Source of the DNA: Rhipidocladum racemiflorum
Lineage: Eukaryota; Streptophyta; Magnoliopsida; Poales; Poaceae
Direction of reading: 5' to 3'
Length of the DNA stretch: 64,000 nt
Assembly: GCA_036346355.1 (NCBI GenBank)
Contig: CM070570.1
Span: 45,523,592 to 45,587,591, forward strand
The position numbers were made by a program, and so were the translations under genes. Each line of letters opens with the position of its first letter. Positions within the stretch are counted from its first letter, which is position 1. Below, piece after piece: positions 9,340 through 20,244 of this stretch. The notes beneath the pieces are model-generated. The model ran no database searches and was not told the DNA's origin. It was given only the letters and a program-made list of their open reading frames with translations.

Positions 9340-12300
9340 TGTAACACCCCAAAATTTTGCTTTTCTTAAATTCATGTGTGGTTTGGCACTTTGGTGAATT
9401 TTTGGAATTTTCTGGAATTTATTTGAATTTATTTGGAATTTATTTGAATTTATTCCATTTTGAAATAATTAAAGAATTTAATATTGCAAATAAAATTTTG
9501 TTGGAAATATTTTATTTGAGCCCAAAATGATCCAAAGTATTTTCCAGAATTTTTCTGGAATTTTTCTGAGTCATTTGCTATTTTTAATGAATTAAATGAA
9601 TTACTGGGAATTATTTGAAATATTAAATCGCTGGAAAATCAACTCGGGTCAAGTACTGTTCATCCGACCGAGCCCGAGTCAGACTCGAGTTCGAGTCCGA
9701 CCCGAGCCACGTGACTCGACCGAACCCACTCCTAAACCTAATCAATCCCAACCGTTGGATCAAGATCCAACGGCGGAGATCCGCCTGCACGGCTTCGAGC
9801 CGTATCCGCCCGGATCCGATCGCGCCTGCGGCGATCGTGGCGTTGATCGTGCCACGTGGGCGGTGGCGTCGTCGTCTTCGCCGAGACCGAGCCGGACTCC
9901 GCCGCCGCGCCCGCCGCCGTGGGAAACTAGGTTTCCGTGTCCCGCGCGAACGCCGAGGCTATTTAAAGCGTGAGACGTCCCCCGAGGTTGCCCTCATCCT
10001 TGTGCACCCGTTCCCCCGAGCCATCTCGCCTGAGCCGCCGCCAGTTGCCCGTGCAAGCTCGCCGGAGTTGGAATTCCGTTCCGCCGCGGTTAAACGCCGA
10101 TACTGCCGCCGTCCGTCATCCTCCGCCGTCATCAAGCCCAGATCCGGAACCACCGTGACGAGACGCACCCGAAGGAAGGATTCATCTCGCCGGAGCAACC
10201 CCGAAACGCCGTCGGGCTCGTCATCGTTCTCGTCTCTGGTGCCCAGGCCTCGCCGCGCCATCGCCAGACTTCGCGAGCTCGGTGAACCGTCAGATCCAGA
10301 TCGGACGGTTGAGGTGAGTTCACGTGTTCCAAACCCGATTAGATCTGGACCGTTGGATCAAGATCCAACGGTTCACAATTGCCACGTGCCGGAGTAGTGT
10401 TATTATAGGATTAGATCTGGACCGTCCGATCTAAATCGAACGGCCCACGATCAACGAGTAGTTTCAACGTGTTAACCCTGGATTTAATCCGCGCCGTCGA
10501 TTTTCAAACCAACGGCCGCGATTGCGCCACGTGTCGGGAAGTTGGACCGACGCGGTCGGGCCGAATCCCACACGCAGCGTGCGTGTGGACGCCGACACGC
10601 TGGTCCGCGTGTCGAAGGGCCCGCATGTCGCTGGCTAATCCAGCCGAGCGCCGACGCGTCACCCATGACGTCATAGCGGGACCCACTGTCGCCAAGACCG
10701 TGGCCGAGTCCTCGCCGACGCCAAGAATGACGCTACCCGAGTGGGCCCACATGTCGCCGACACGTAAGAGTCGTGGGCCGAGTCCACAGTGGACCCAAGC
10801 CGGCGTGGACCAAGTCCATGGGCCTACCGACGCCACCAACCAATCGAGGTCGCCACGTGTCCATGCCGACGCAATAATTAATTTCGAAAAGAAAATGATT
10901 TATTAATTCGAAATAATGATTTCAAATTTAGATTCAAACTTCAAACGCTTATAACTTTTATGCTTCAACTCCGATTTGAGTGATTCAAATTTCTAAATTT
11001 GTATAAAATTGAGATCTACCTAAATATGAATTTTATTTAATTTTTGGACTAAAGTTTTTCTCTGTAATATTATTTAATTGATTATTTAAACTTTAATAAA
11101 TCATAACTTTTGCATTTTAACTCCGATTTGAACGATTCCAGTTTCTAAAAATCCAGAAAATTATGTTCTCTCTGTTTATGGATTTTATTTGGAGTTTTGG
11201 GATGTTTTTGCCTAGTGTTTATTTGTGTATTTGCTATTTGCACGCTTTACGAGTAGACGTTGAAGTGCCGGAAGGATTCGAAGGAGAAGTATTGACTCAG
11301 GATCCAACTCAAGACCAAGAGCAAGTGCTTTTTGAAGGCAAGTTGTGCTTTGACCATGTTGATCCTATTTCGAAATCTATTTTGATTTTAAACTATTGCA
11401 TGCTAGTTCAATTAGAAAAATACTTTGTTTAAACCTGGGGGTTAGATAAATACCAATTTGCTATATGACACCTTGATTACTTAAGTATGTGCCATGACCC
11501 TTTGTCACCCTAGTTGTGGTTTACTAGTTGGACATTATTAACTTGCCAACATGGGTTTAGACCGCTGTAGTATACTGCTTAGATCTGCTACGTGCTCATA
11601 ACATGATTTTGGACAATCAAATGTTAATATTGACTTAATGATATATTGAACCTGTTTTAGAAAAGTATCATGTGATGTTGATGGCACGTGGTGCATGGTA
11701 ATCAACTGGGGTTTGATAAGCGATTTCGGCCAGAGGCATGTGGCAAGAGTAATCAGGTGGGCGATTGTGGCGTTGGGAATGTTGATTTGGTTCTTGGGTA
11801 GTCTTGCCCTGGTCACTCTAAGGACTTAACCTTGCAAGCCTTTGAACTGGTCATACTTGCAACCACATGGCTGGAATGGGACGGCCCTAGTTGACTAAGT
11901 CGCTAAGGACTCACTTGTGGAGCCTCAGGGTGTCGATTACACCGTTTGTGTGATTGTGCGGGGAGCGTATCGTGGTCGTGTGGCCGATACCCATCTAACG
12001 GTGTGTTGGTCCCATACTTCGCCTTGGCTAAGGAAGGGATGGTGTAGAGCACGAACCTGAGAGGACCACTGTGTTGTTTGAGGCTTCCAAAGGCTTTGTT
12101 ACTGAACTCGCCTTTGTGGTGTTTGACTGTATCTTGTGGGTAAAGTGCATAACCTCTGCAGAGTGTAGAATCTATTTAAATAGCCGAGTCCACGATCTTT
12201 GGACCTTTGCTCGGGAATTACAGTCAAGGGTTAGATTTTCTGAAAATAACTTGGATTTGAAAGGTTGGATTGGTTTAGTAATGAAGATGATGGAAATGTG

Positions 12301-12878
12301 GTTTAGGATGGGGAAAATGTTATTTAAACTTCTTGAAAAGTTATTTATGCTTTACCTGTTTTTACTGCTTTCGAATCTACTTATATTACTTGTCAAATGC
12401 TGTTTACTGCAAATATACCTTAAGCTATTCCTTTGTACCAAGCCATGCATATAGTATATTAGCTTGCATTCTGTGCATGACTTGCTGAGTACTAAGTACT
12501 CACTCTTGCCTCAACACAATATCAGTTGAAGAAGAGACTGCACCAGCTTTGGAGGAGGAACTCCAAGAAGATCCGTCTACTTAGGGATGCGAGCCCAGTC
12601 AGTTGCCTGTGGTATACTGGATGGCGCCACGATGTTACCTTCGTTGTTTTTCCGCTGCTATTATTTTTCTCTGAATAAGTTTCGCCTTGCGAGGCATACA
12701 TTTTGTAACTTGGCCATAAGGTCGAGTAACCAGTTTGGTTATTTAAATAAAGTACTTTATTGGTATCGTTTGGTATGATTGTGATATTTACCGATGTTAA
12801 GACTGTGTGCACTAGCATGTTCCTGGACTAGTGCTGAATACACAGAGGGTCCGGATTTGCAAATTCGGGGTCCCGACA
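9340..12878 (+). mobile_element. Chromovirus solo LTR (3.5 kb)
   Basis: This 3539-bp LTR begins TGTAACACCCC and ends GGGTCCCGACA. It is flanked by GTCCT at 9335-9339 and 12879-12883. Removing it and one GTCCT restores the phase of the surrounding 53-bp repeat, which makes the target duplication convincing. No internal region follows, so it is a solo LTR left by LTR-LTR recombination. It belongs to the family of 1-494, 20245-23658 and 60121-63606. Visible contents are a promoter-like TATTTAA at 9960, several copies of a CCGTTGGATC palindrome, and short AT-rich flanks. ORFs inside it have no recognisable domain. Confidence 0.95.
9960..9966 (+). promoter_or_regulatory. TATA-like box of chromovirus LTR
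   Basis: TATTTAA is conserved at the equivalent place in the other copies (20603-20609 and 60729-60735). GC-rich sequence follows, as expected for the transcribed R-U5 part. Confidence 0.5.
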
Positions 12879-13065
12879 GTCCTCGTGTCCTGCGGGCGGT
12901 CTAGGCCTCTCCGGGGGCCAGCCCCTCGGGGAGGATATACCCCAAATGGGAAGGACCCTACCGCATCTCTGCGGTCTTGGGCTCGGGCGCCTACCGCCTC
13001 TCCACCATGGAAGACAAGCTGTTCAGCACGCATGGAATGTTGACAAGCTGAAGTTTTACATTTAA
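12879..13065 (+). pseudogene. Tat integrase C-terminal remnant
   Basis: After about 55 bp of LTR-type repeat, the sequence returns to pol: the C-terminal integrase block WEGPYRISAVLGSGAYRLST, then, in a second frame, HAWNVDKLKFYI and a stop at 13063-13065. This is the usual C-terminus of gypsy Pol. One frameshift lies between the two blocks. It confirms that the missing part of pol was lost by internal deletion and not by truncation. Confidence 0.85.
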
Positions 13066-13120
13066 AGCTCTTTTGTAAGCCGTGACGACACCTGGCTTGT
13101 AATGATGTAAACCCTTCCGA

Positions 13121-13880
13121 GGGAACGTCATGGAGTCGCGCAGCCCGCGCAACACTCCTCAGGGCGCATAGCCTCCGAGGCTTACCCCTAAAAAGCCCCG
13201 AGCGGTCAGGACATCTCTAGTCCCCCTTGGGCGGCCTCCTCCCTATTGGACCCAGGGAGCAGGCGACGACTTAAAAGGCATGTTGCCTAAGTCATCGGGT
13301 GCACCGTGGACTAGTCCCCCATGGTCCCCTGGCGATAAGCCGAACGACCTCCGGGTCAACCCCTAACACGTTGCTGTTAGGAAACGTCATGGAGTCGCGC
13401 AGCCCGCGCAACACTCCTCAGGGCACATAGCCTCCAAGGCATACCCCTAAAAAGCCCCGAGCGGTCAGGACATCTCTAGTCCCCCTTGGGCGGCCTCCTC
13501 CCTATTGGACCCAGGGAGCAGGCGACGACTTAAAAGGCATGTTGCCTAAGTCATCGGGTGCACCGTGGACTAGTCCCCCATGGTCCCCTGGCGATAAGCC
13601 GAACGACCTCCGGGTCAACCCCTAACACGTTGCTGTTAGGGAACGTCATGGATTCGCGCAGCCCGCGCAACACTCCTCAGGGCGCATAGCCTCCGAGGCT
13701 TACCCCTAAAAAGCCCCGAGCGGTCAGGACATCTCTAGTCCCCCTTGGGTGGCCTCCTCCCTATTGGACCCAGGGAGCAGGCGATGACTTAAAAGGCATG
13801 TTGCCTAAGTCATTGGGTGCACCGTGGACTAGTCCCCCATGGTCCTCTGGCGATAAGCCGAACGACCTCCGGGTCAACCC
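13121..13880 (+). repeat. Three 259-bp tandem repeats of Tat element
   Basis: The unit containing 'aacgtcatggagtcgcgcag' starts near 13121, 13380 and 13639. The two measured spacings are both 259 bp. Copies are nearly identical; the third is slightly shorter and diverges at 13880. Tandem arrays between pol and the 3' LTR are common in Tat-lineage elements. Confidence 0.95.
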
Positions 13881-14090
13881 CGCAACATCGCGGAAAACAT
13901 TCTCGTTACATTGTGAGTTCTAACCCGGGAGACATCCCCGTCCCGGTAAGCACGAGTCTATTACAAGGGGCGCAACAACCTCCCCTGCGGGGCCGCGCCC
14001 CGAACTAAACGCCCAACTCCTCAGAGTAAGGCCCCGTGCGCCGAACCTAAGCAATTCAACGAAGGCAAGGTTGTCATTGCCACACCGGGG

Positions 14091-15191
14091 TCAACCTTCC
14101 TCTCCGCTGTGGGAGGAAGTACGTGCTCTCTCGCTTCCTATAAACCTAGGGGACATGCCCCCTTCGTACATGGCATGATACAAAACAAGCTCTCCCCCTT
14201 GGGGGGAAGCGACCAAAGAACCCTCCGGGTGGGCACCCGTGTCTTGGCCCATTTCTGGGAGCCAAGGCACAATCATGCCTCGTGAAGTCGCTTCCCCACG
14301 GCAAGCCTTCTTGGGCGGGCATAATCGCAAAGGCACCCGAGCCCTTTGCGCACTACGCAGCTTCCAATCCTCATTGGAGAGGCGACCAATCTTGGGGTAC
14401 GTCCGTGATGTCGAGCTTGGATGCATCCCGGTGTAGACAAAGTAAAACCACTTCTTGGTGGTGGAGGGCCAAGAGTCCTTTGTGGTGTGAACGGGGAACT
14501 CATCATCATGCCTCAGAATGGAGAAGATGGACCCCAGGGGCCCCCTCTTTGCGTCCCCTCGCTGGGAGCGGAAGTAATAGTCAAAGAGGGGGATGGTTGG
14601 CTCCACGACCGTCCCCGGAATGGCCGTCTCACACAGCCACAGGAAAATCCTCAGCCGAACTAAGAAGTTCGGGCTTAGGTGGGAGAGCTCCACTCCGAAC
14701 GCTTGAGTATACTTCTTGATGAAAGGGTGCATGGGAAGTCCAAACCCAGCATCCACCCAAGCCTTGAGCGCCACCACGAACCCCGGGGGCGGATCGGGAC
14801 TCTCCCCCGGCTCCGGGAACTCCACGTCCCCAGGGGAGAGGCGACTCCCCCGCCGAATGAGGGAGAGCTTCTCCCCGTCGGTGAGCTCCGAGGGTCCAGG
14901 GTCCACCTTCGCCCCTTCGGAGACATCGCCCTCGTCCTCTGCCGCCTGTGTGAAGGCGACGAAATTGACAGAGGCCATCATGTCCACGTCTCCCGTGTGA
15001 TGGTCTCTTCCGTGGGGGGGCTTGGTTTTGCCCCTACCTCCCACGGAAGCCACCTCGTCCTTTTTCCCTTTGCCCTTCGCGAGAGCACCCCGTGGACGAT
15101 CACCTGTGACTATTGGAAAGTGCACAATTAGTACCCAAGAAACACAAGGAGGCAAGAGCAACAGGGGAGTGCGCTTGTTACTCTTACCCAT
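14091..15191 (-). CDS. Antisense additional ORF of Tat element (aORF)
   Basis: This 366-codon minus-strand ORF lies between pol and the 3' LTR, opposite in sense to gag-pol. Its middle, about residues 140-215, matches the 'putative gypsy type transposon' / Transposase_28-like domain (WVDAGFGLPMHPFIKKY, then LSPNFLVRLRIFLWLCE). That domain marks the antisense ORFs described in Tat elements. Its function is unknown; it is not a transposase in any demonstrated sense. The annotated ATG overlaps a strong splice donor (GGGTAAGAG), and an acceptor CACAG lies about 84 bp later, so the true message may be spliced (intron about 15104-15187) with a start further upstream on the minus strand. The C-terminus is low-complexity. 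Confidence 0.75.
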   Translation of the reverse strand: MGKSNKRTPLLLLPPCVSWVLIVHFPIVTGDRPRGALAKGKGKKDEVASVGGRGKTKPPHGRDHHTGDVDMMASVNFVAFTQAAEDEGDVSEGAKVDPGPSELTDGEKLSLIRRGSRLSPGDVEFPEPGESPDPPPGFVVALKAWVDAGFGLPMHPFIKKYTQAFGVELSHLSPNFLVRLRIFLWLCETAIPGTVVEPTIPLFDYYFRSQRGDAKRGPLGSIFSILRHDDEFPVHTTKDSWPSTTKKWFYFVYTGMHPSSTSRTYPKIGRLSNEDWKLRSAQRARVPLRLCPPKKACRGEATSRGMIVPWLPEMGQDTGAHPEGSLVASPQGGELVLYHAMYEGGMSPRFIGSERARTSSHSGEEG

Positions 15192-17917
15192 GGGGACTTG
15201 GTGCGGTTGGCTCCCTGGTTGTGCTCGACTGAGCCAAAGGCACTCCTAGTACCTGCCAAAGCAAATAGCAGTCAGACCTCGAAGCCATAGGCGATAATGC
15301 TCGTTCCTGACGCTGAACGCCAAGAGACATCAAAGAACCCCCACTCAGCTGAACATTGGGGAAGGTATCCTAAAGCCACTGGCCCCCGAAAGGGTGCGCC
15401 CCCATTCTCAGGAGGGGGCACTCGATCCATGCCCGCGCGAGGGCAGAAGGGCACAGCGCCCGGAAAGAAAAAAAAGGGCATTAGAGACATTCCCAACTAC
15501 CTCCTGTTCTGAAGTAATCACGAGCAGCCGGGGGGACTTTTTCTCCTACTCCCTCGAGCGATAAATGGGGCGGCCCCTTTTATACGCACTGCCTCCACCA
15601 CCTTTGGGCTCAAGCATACACCAAAGCTGGCGGCAGGTGGCAGAGATCCCGTGGCCCAACGACGGCACGGTCTCCTTGGCCCAGCGGCGGCAAGCGGCGG
15701 CAGCGGCCCCCGGCCCGCGCGGCAGCCACGCTCTCCGCCGGCTCGCAAGATCACGCGCTTCCCTTCGTTTCACTGGCGCCAACCAAGCTCGCCGTCGATC
15801 CGAAGGTGGGGCGCCCTTCTCCGGAACCTCCTGGTCCGGCGGCGGCAGCTTCCCCACTGCCCCACGGCGACGCGACGGAGCGGCAACGTGGGCAGCATTG
15901 GGGGTGCACGAGCGCCGGCTGAGCCCACGGCGGCGTCTCCTCGCCCCGCTCGGTATGGCGCTTCCTTGGCCCAGCGGTGGTGTCTCCCCCTCGAGGCCGG
16001 TCCGGCCGGCGGTCAAGGAAAGCACGAAGGGCAGGGGGCTAGTAGCCGCAGGCTCCCTCTGCTCCCCCAAAAAAGTGATTCACTCTGCTCCCAACAGTCC
16101 TTGACTGGCTGTGGTGACGGTGGAACCCCTGGTCCCAAGCGGCGGCGCCCAGGCCCAGCACAGGCGTCGCCCTTGTCCCGCAGTGGTGGCGGTGTCTCTC
16201 GGTTGAGGTGGCAGCGTCCCAGCCTAAAGGGCTGCTACGCCCTTCAACACGAGAGGCCGATGATGGGGTAGCCTCTTCCCCTGCTACTGGCGGAATCCTC
16301 CTCGGCGGTAGCAACCGAGCAGGAGACCTCTCCCGCCTCCTCCTTTCTTCGTCGCTGGGAGGCAGCCCTCGCACTCGCCGTCACCGACTTGGGAGCCGCG
16401 CATTCAACGGGGCCAAGACTCCCCCGTCCGATGACGACAACGTCCAATGATGTGGTGACTTCGATGGCGCTCCCCCGATCCGGTGGCGATGGCGGCGGAA
16501 CTCAGCGTCCTCAGTCTAGGCGGCACCAGATCCAGACAGGGGAGGGGCGCAAAGTCGGGCTGACCACGACGTTCCCCCCTCCACCCGCCTAATTCGGCCG
16601 ACAACAGGGCCCTTGCTCCCAAGGCCAAGCTTTAGCAACGAGCAATGGAGGCCTGCTCGCCCCCTTCGGCCGGAGGATGGGATCTTGAAGTGCGGCTGCC
16701 GTAAGTGCACTAGGAGTGGGCGTGTATCAAAAAGAGGTTGAGACTGCTTTTCCTCCCCTCGCCTACACCCCTCTGCCCAAAGTGCAAGCCGAGCAGAGAG
16801 TTTGGGCGCTAGCCAAAACGCCCGTGAGACCCCAGTCTTGGGCGTTGGCAGAGCAAGCCAAGCAGGAAGTTGGGCGCTAGCCAAAGTGCCCGTGAGACCC
16901 TAGTCTTGGGCGTTGGCAGAGCAAGCCAAGCAGGAAGTTTGGGCGCTGCCCAATACGCCCGTGAGCCCCCAGTCCTGGGCGGTGGCATCGGTTCCCTAAG
17001 CTACAGATGCTCGTATTCCTTCAAGGGAGGCCTAGCTTGGGCGTCCTTAGCGGTGGTGCAAGGGACAAGAGGCACCCAGGAGAGGAGCGCCCTGCACCTG
17101 CACCCTCTTAGCCACGCGCTCATGTGGGAGGGCGCCCTGCGGGGGCGCCCGCGGGAGGGATGTCCTGTGCCCCTTAAGTGGCGTCCGCATGGGATCGCCC
17201 TGCCCCAGCGACGTGTCTGCGCTCCTGTGGAAGATGCCTGCGCGGAGTTCGCCTTGCTCCTCTGCCCCGTCGTCACGAGGCCACTGGATAGACACTCCGC
17301 GCCGGCGCCGGCCGGGGGGCTGTGTTTTCTCTCCGCGGTGGCCCACGCCCGGCTCAGTCGAGTTGCCCTCAAGCCGTGGGGCTCGTAGCTTGACATTCGT
17401 AGTGGGAGTGAAGGAGGCTTTACTTGTATTGCCCGCTACTCCTACGGGCGCTTGTCTAAACGTCCAACAAGACAGCCTCAAGCGTTCCCCCAAAGCGCTC
17501 GAATACCATCAAAACGATGGAGATGGCTAAGGGCCTATTTCGTGCGCAACAAAGTCGTGGGCATAGCCAACAACGCCCTTGCCTAGATGGTCCGAAGCCA
17601 ACACGGGCGGTGCACGAACCGCCCATGGATTATTGGGCGATAGCCCAAGCGACTAACAGGACCCAGGTAGTGGCTTCAACGCCAACCCCGTGAACGTGGT
17701 GCATCCATGAGGAGTTAGCGAGATTCGATGGGCCAACTTCAGCCTCCGCTTCGCTCCGGCCCAAGCCTGCCGGTGACGGGCCTCCGCTTCGCTCCGGCAG
17801 AAGTTCGGCCTTATTTCTAAATTCAGATCACCAAATAACAACCACCGCATGGACATCTAATTCGGCCACAAAGAAATTAACAATCTTCTTGACCCAGGGG
17901 CACTTCCTAAAGTGCCC
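15192..17917 (+). other. GC-rich noncoding 3' region of Tat element
   Basis: This stretch stays open in many frames because of its base composition, but none of the translations shows a conserved domain. It may include the promoter and upstream exon of the antisense ORF. Apart from the short tandem array at 16795-17000, I see no structure. Confidence 0.6.
16795..17000 (+). repeat. 68-69-bp tandem repeat, three units
   Basis: Units beginning 'tgggcgct' start at 16803, 16871 and 16940. They share 'cgcccgtgagaccc' and 'agtcttgggcgttggcag'. The third is more diverged. The array lies in the noncoding part of the Tat element. Confidence 0.85.
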
Positions 17918-17935
17918 AAGGGGCAGGGGGGCTGG
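17918..17935 (+). other. Polypurine tract of Tat element
   Basis: AAGGGGCAGGGGGGCTGG abuts the TGTTGG start of the 3' LTR. It is purine-rich with two interruptions. Confidence 0.65.
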
Positions 17936-18676
17936 TGTTGGAGATAAACTTACCAGCTCCCGGAAAGGTTTCGTGTCCCGCGGGAGGTCTACGCCTCCCC
18001 GGGGGCATACCCCGCGGGAGTCTTCGTGTCCCGCGGGAGGTCTACGCCTCCCCGGGGGCCTACCTCGCGGGGAGTCCTCGTGTCCCGAGGACGGTCTACG
18101 CCTCCCCGGGGGCGTACCCCGCTGGGAGTCCTCGCGTCCCGAGGGCGATCTACGTCTCCCCGGAGGCATACCCCGCGGAGGTCCTCATACCCCGCGGGAG
18201 GTCTGCATCTCCCCGGGGGCATACCCCGCGGAAAGTCCCCTCACGGGAGACTTGAGTGATGTCACCAAGTCCCCTGTGGGGCCCGGATGTCAGGGTCCAC
18301 TCCCTCGAGACGGTCCCGTGGGACCCACTACTTCCCCGCCAGAATGACTAAGATGCCCCTACTTAGGCTAGTCTAGTAGGGGTATAATGGTACTTTTATG
18401 TAACAGGCTGGGTGCCTATAAATACCCAATGTAACCCCCTCATGTGAGGAGAGCTCTCATTGAATGCAAAACCAAACAACTGGAGTGTCCCTTGGGGAGT
18501 CTGGACAAGGGCACATCCCTCTACCCCCCGGGGAACACACCGACAGGAGTAGGGTGTCTTTCTTAAGCGCCCGAACCTGTATAAATCCTCGTGTCACATT
18601 TACTCTCGTGGACGACGGCCCGTGAAACGGCCGGTGTCCGCTCTCATTTCCGTGTCCAGTTTCCGAACCTACGACA
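17936..18676 (+). repeat. 3' LTR of Tat element
   Basis: The 741-bp LTR, TGTTGGAG to CCTACGACA, is followed at once by the target duplication GGCGT. Relative to the 5' LTR, it lacks 2 bp near position 30 and has three substitutions close to the end. It contains the same five 53-bp repeats and TATA box. Confidence 0.97.
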
Positions 18677-18730
18677 GGCGTAAACATGAAACTCTCTGTT
18701 TCTAAACTCCTTTGGTCTGGTGCAAACATT
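18677..18730 (+). repeat. Right remainder of the 33-bp array
   Basis: After the GGCGT duplication, the interrupted unit resumes ('aaacatgaaactctctgttt') and a further partial unit begins at about 18717 ('tctggtgcaaaca'). Confidence 0.85.
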
Positions 18731-20244
18731 TCACACTGTACCTAAGGTCTGCCGCAGCCTATTTTGCTGGCACAAATCAAAATGCTTCCAATTTGGTATC
18801 CAGTTTAAGTCCAAACTCAAATCTAAGCAAACCTAGCTCAAGTAAAGTCAAATACTCATGACAAACATGGATGGTCCTCTACATGGTCCTTCAGATCACC
18901 ACATGGCTCAAAGAATATTTGTTGAGTTTTTGGAGAAAAGATTTTAGTTGAAAATCCTGATTTTCTCCTGAGGTCGGCACTACCGCAATGAAGAAGGCGG
19001 TAGTACTACTGGCCGATAGTACCGTCGTATAGGTGTCGGTATTGCCGTTGGCCGATACTACTGTTGTGTTTGAAGCAGTATTTATTTTCCAGAGGCGCGC
19101 TTCTATGTAATTTGAATGTCGGCAATACCGGAGCAAAAATGTGGTACTACCGGGCTGTGGTAGTACCGGGATCATAACGTCGGTACTTATTTTCCAAAAG
19201 GGTGTTTTCTGGTGCGTTGCTGAGGCGGGAGTTCCATGGTTGGAGGCCGGTACCGCTGGAGGGTGGTAATATCAAGATTTGAATGGCAGTAGTATCGGAT
19301 TCCCTATGTAACGGCTTGTTTTTATTGCCGTTGGCCTTAGGGCGATACTACCGGCCAATGCATGGTGGTAGTATCGCATTTGTCGATTTTTTTTGTGTTT
19401 TCCCCTCCAACGGCTAGTTTTCTTGTGTGTGGTATAAAAGGACCCCTTGGGGTGCTTGGCTGGTTGATGCTTTAACTCTTGAGTTTCTTGGCTATTGTGT
19501 GAGTGTTGTAGAGGTGGTTTGCATGTGTTGCATCCCCTCAATTTGATTTTGAGCTCAAGAGTGAGACTAGGTTGCATGTGTTGCACCTAGAGTGGATTGA
19601 GAGGAACCTAGTGCATGTGTTACACTTAGGTGATCACCAGAAGTGCATGTATTGCGCTAGGTGAAGCTCGAGCGGAGTGCTTGAATTGTTACTCTTGGTG
19701 GTTGCCGCCACCTAGACGACGTACGAGCGTCGTGCGCGGGAGCTTTCAAGGATTGTGAGAAGTTCCAGTGAACTTTGTGAAGGTTGGAGCTTAGCCTACC
19801 CGAAGGAGTGAAAAGCTACCACGAGTGGATTCGCGGCAGGTGCTCAAGTGTGGTGCCGGTCCAAACTGAGTTGGACTTTGCCTCAACGTGGACTAGGGGA
19901 GACCGACAAGTCTCCGAACACCACGGTAAAAAGTTCGTGTGTCACTTGTCTCTGTACTTTCAAGCATTTACATTATTGCATATTTAACAATTGCTTGTTT
20001 GTATCTAGAATTGCTTAGTCTTGATAGCTTGATCAATTTAGCAATTCTTGTGTAGAGACATAATTTAGTTAGTGCACTAGTGAGCCTAGTTGATTTAGGC
20101 TTTAATTGTCAAAACCTTACTTTATCGCTTCTGCATATTTATTTCTTAGATTTTGACATAGGCGTTGATTAGAGCGTATCTCGATTAGTCGTAGAGAGAA
20201 TTTTTATAAATACCTATTCAACCCCCCTCTAGGCGCATCCTCCT
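18731..20244 (+). mobile_element. Copia (SIRE-like) LTR fragment
   Basis: This LTR-like stretch is on the plus strand: dispersed 'gtagtaccg / cggtactacc' motifs upstream (18970-19370), a TATA box TATAAAA at 19433, and an end signature 'caacccccctctaggcgc' at 20219-20236. It has the same architecture as the LTR at 54694-56314. Its start is not resolved and may lie near 18850-18900, where the oppositely oriented fragment ends. No primer-binding site follows; the chromovirus LTR piece begins at once. No gene is seen. Confidence 0.55.

Larger units (their letters stand above)
4888..18676 (+). mobile_element. Complete Tat-lineage gypsy retrotransposon, defective
   Basis: This is a Ty3/gypsy LTR retrotransposon with both LTRs (4888-5630 and 17936-18676) and a 5-bp target duplication GGCGT at 4883-4887 and 18677-18681. 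Its length is 13,789 bp, or about 10.2 kb without the 3.5-kb solo LTR nested at 9340-12878. The order is 5' LTR, primer-binding site, gag-protease, deleted pol, three 259-bp repeats, an antisense ORF, a GC-rich noncoding region, polypurine tract and 3' LTR. Long 3' noncoding DNA with tandem repeats and an antisense ORF is characteristic of the Tat lineage. By eye the LTRs differ by three substitutions and one 2-bp indel, so insertion was recent. Lacking reverse transcriptase, RNase H and integrase core, it must have moved using proteins from another copy, or lost these afterwards. Confidence 0.95.

Noticed and set aside
9596..10906. ORFs of 125-228 codons in the solo LTR
   Set aside because: Not conserved in the other LTR copies, no domain, and located in LTR sequence with palindromes.
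15518..17530. Many ORFs of 100-206 codons on both strands
   Set aside because: GC-rich noncoding part of the Tat element; no conserved domain and mutual overlap in all frames.
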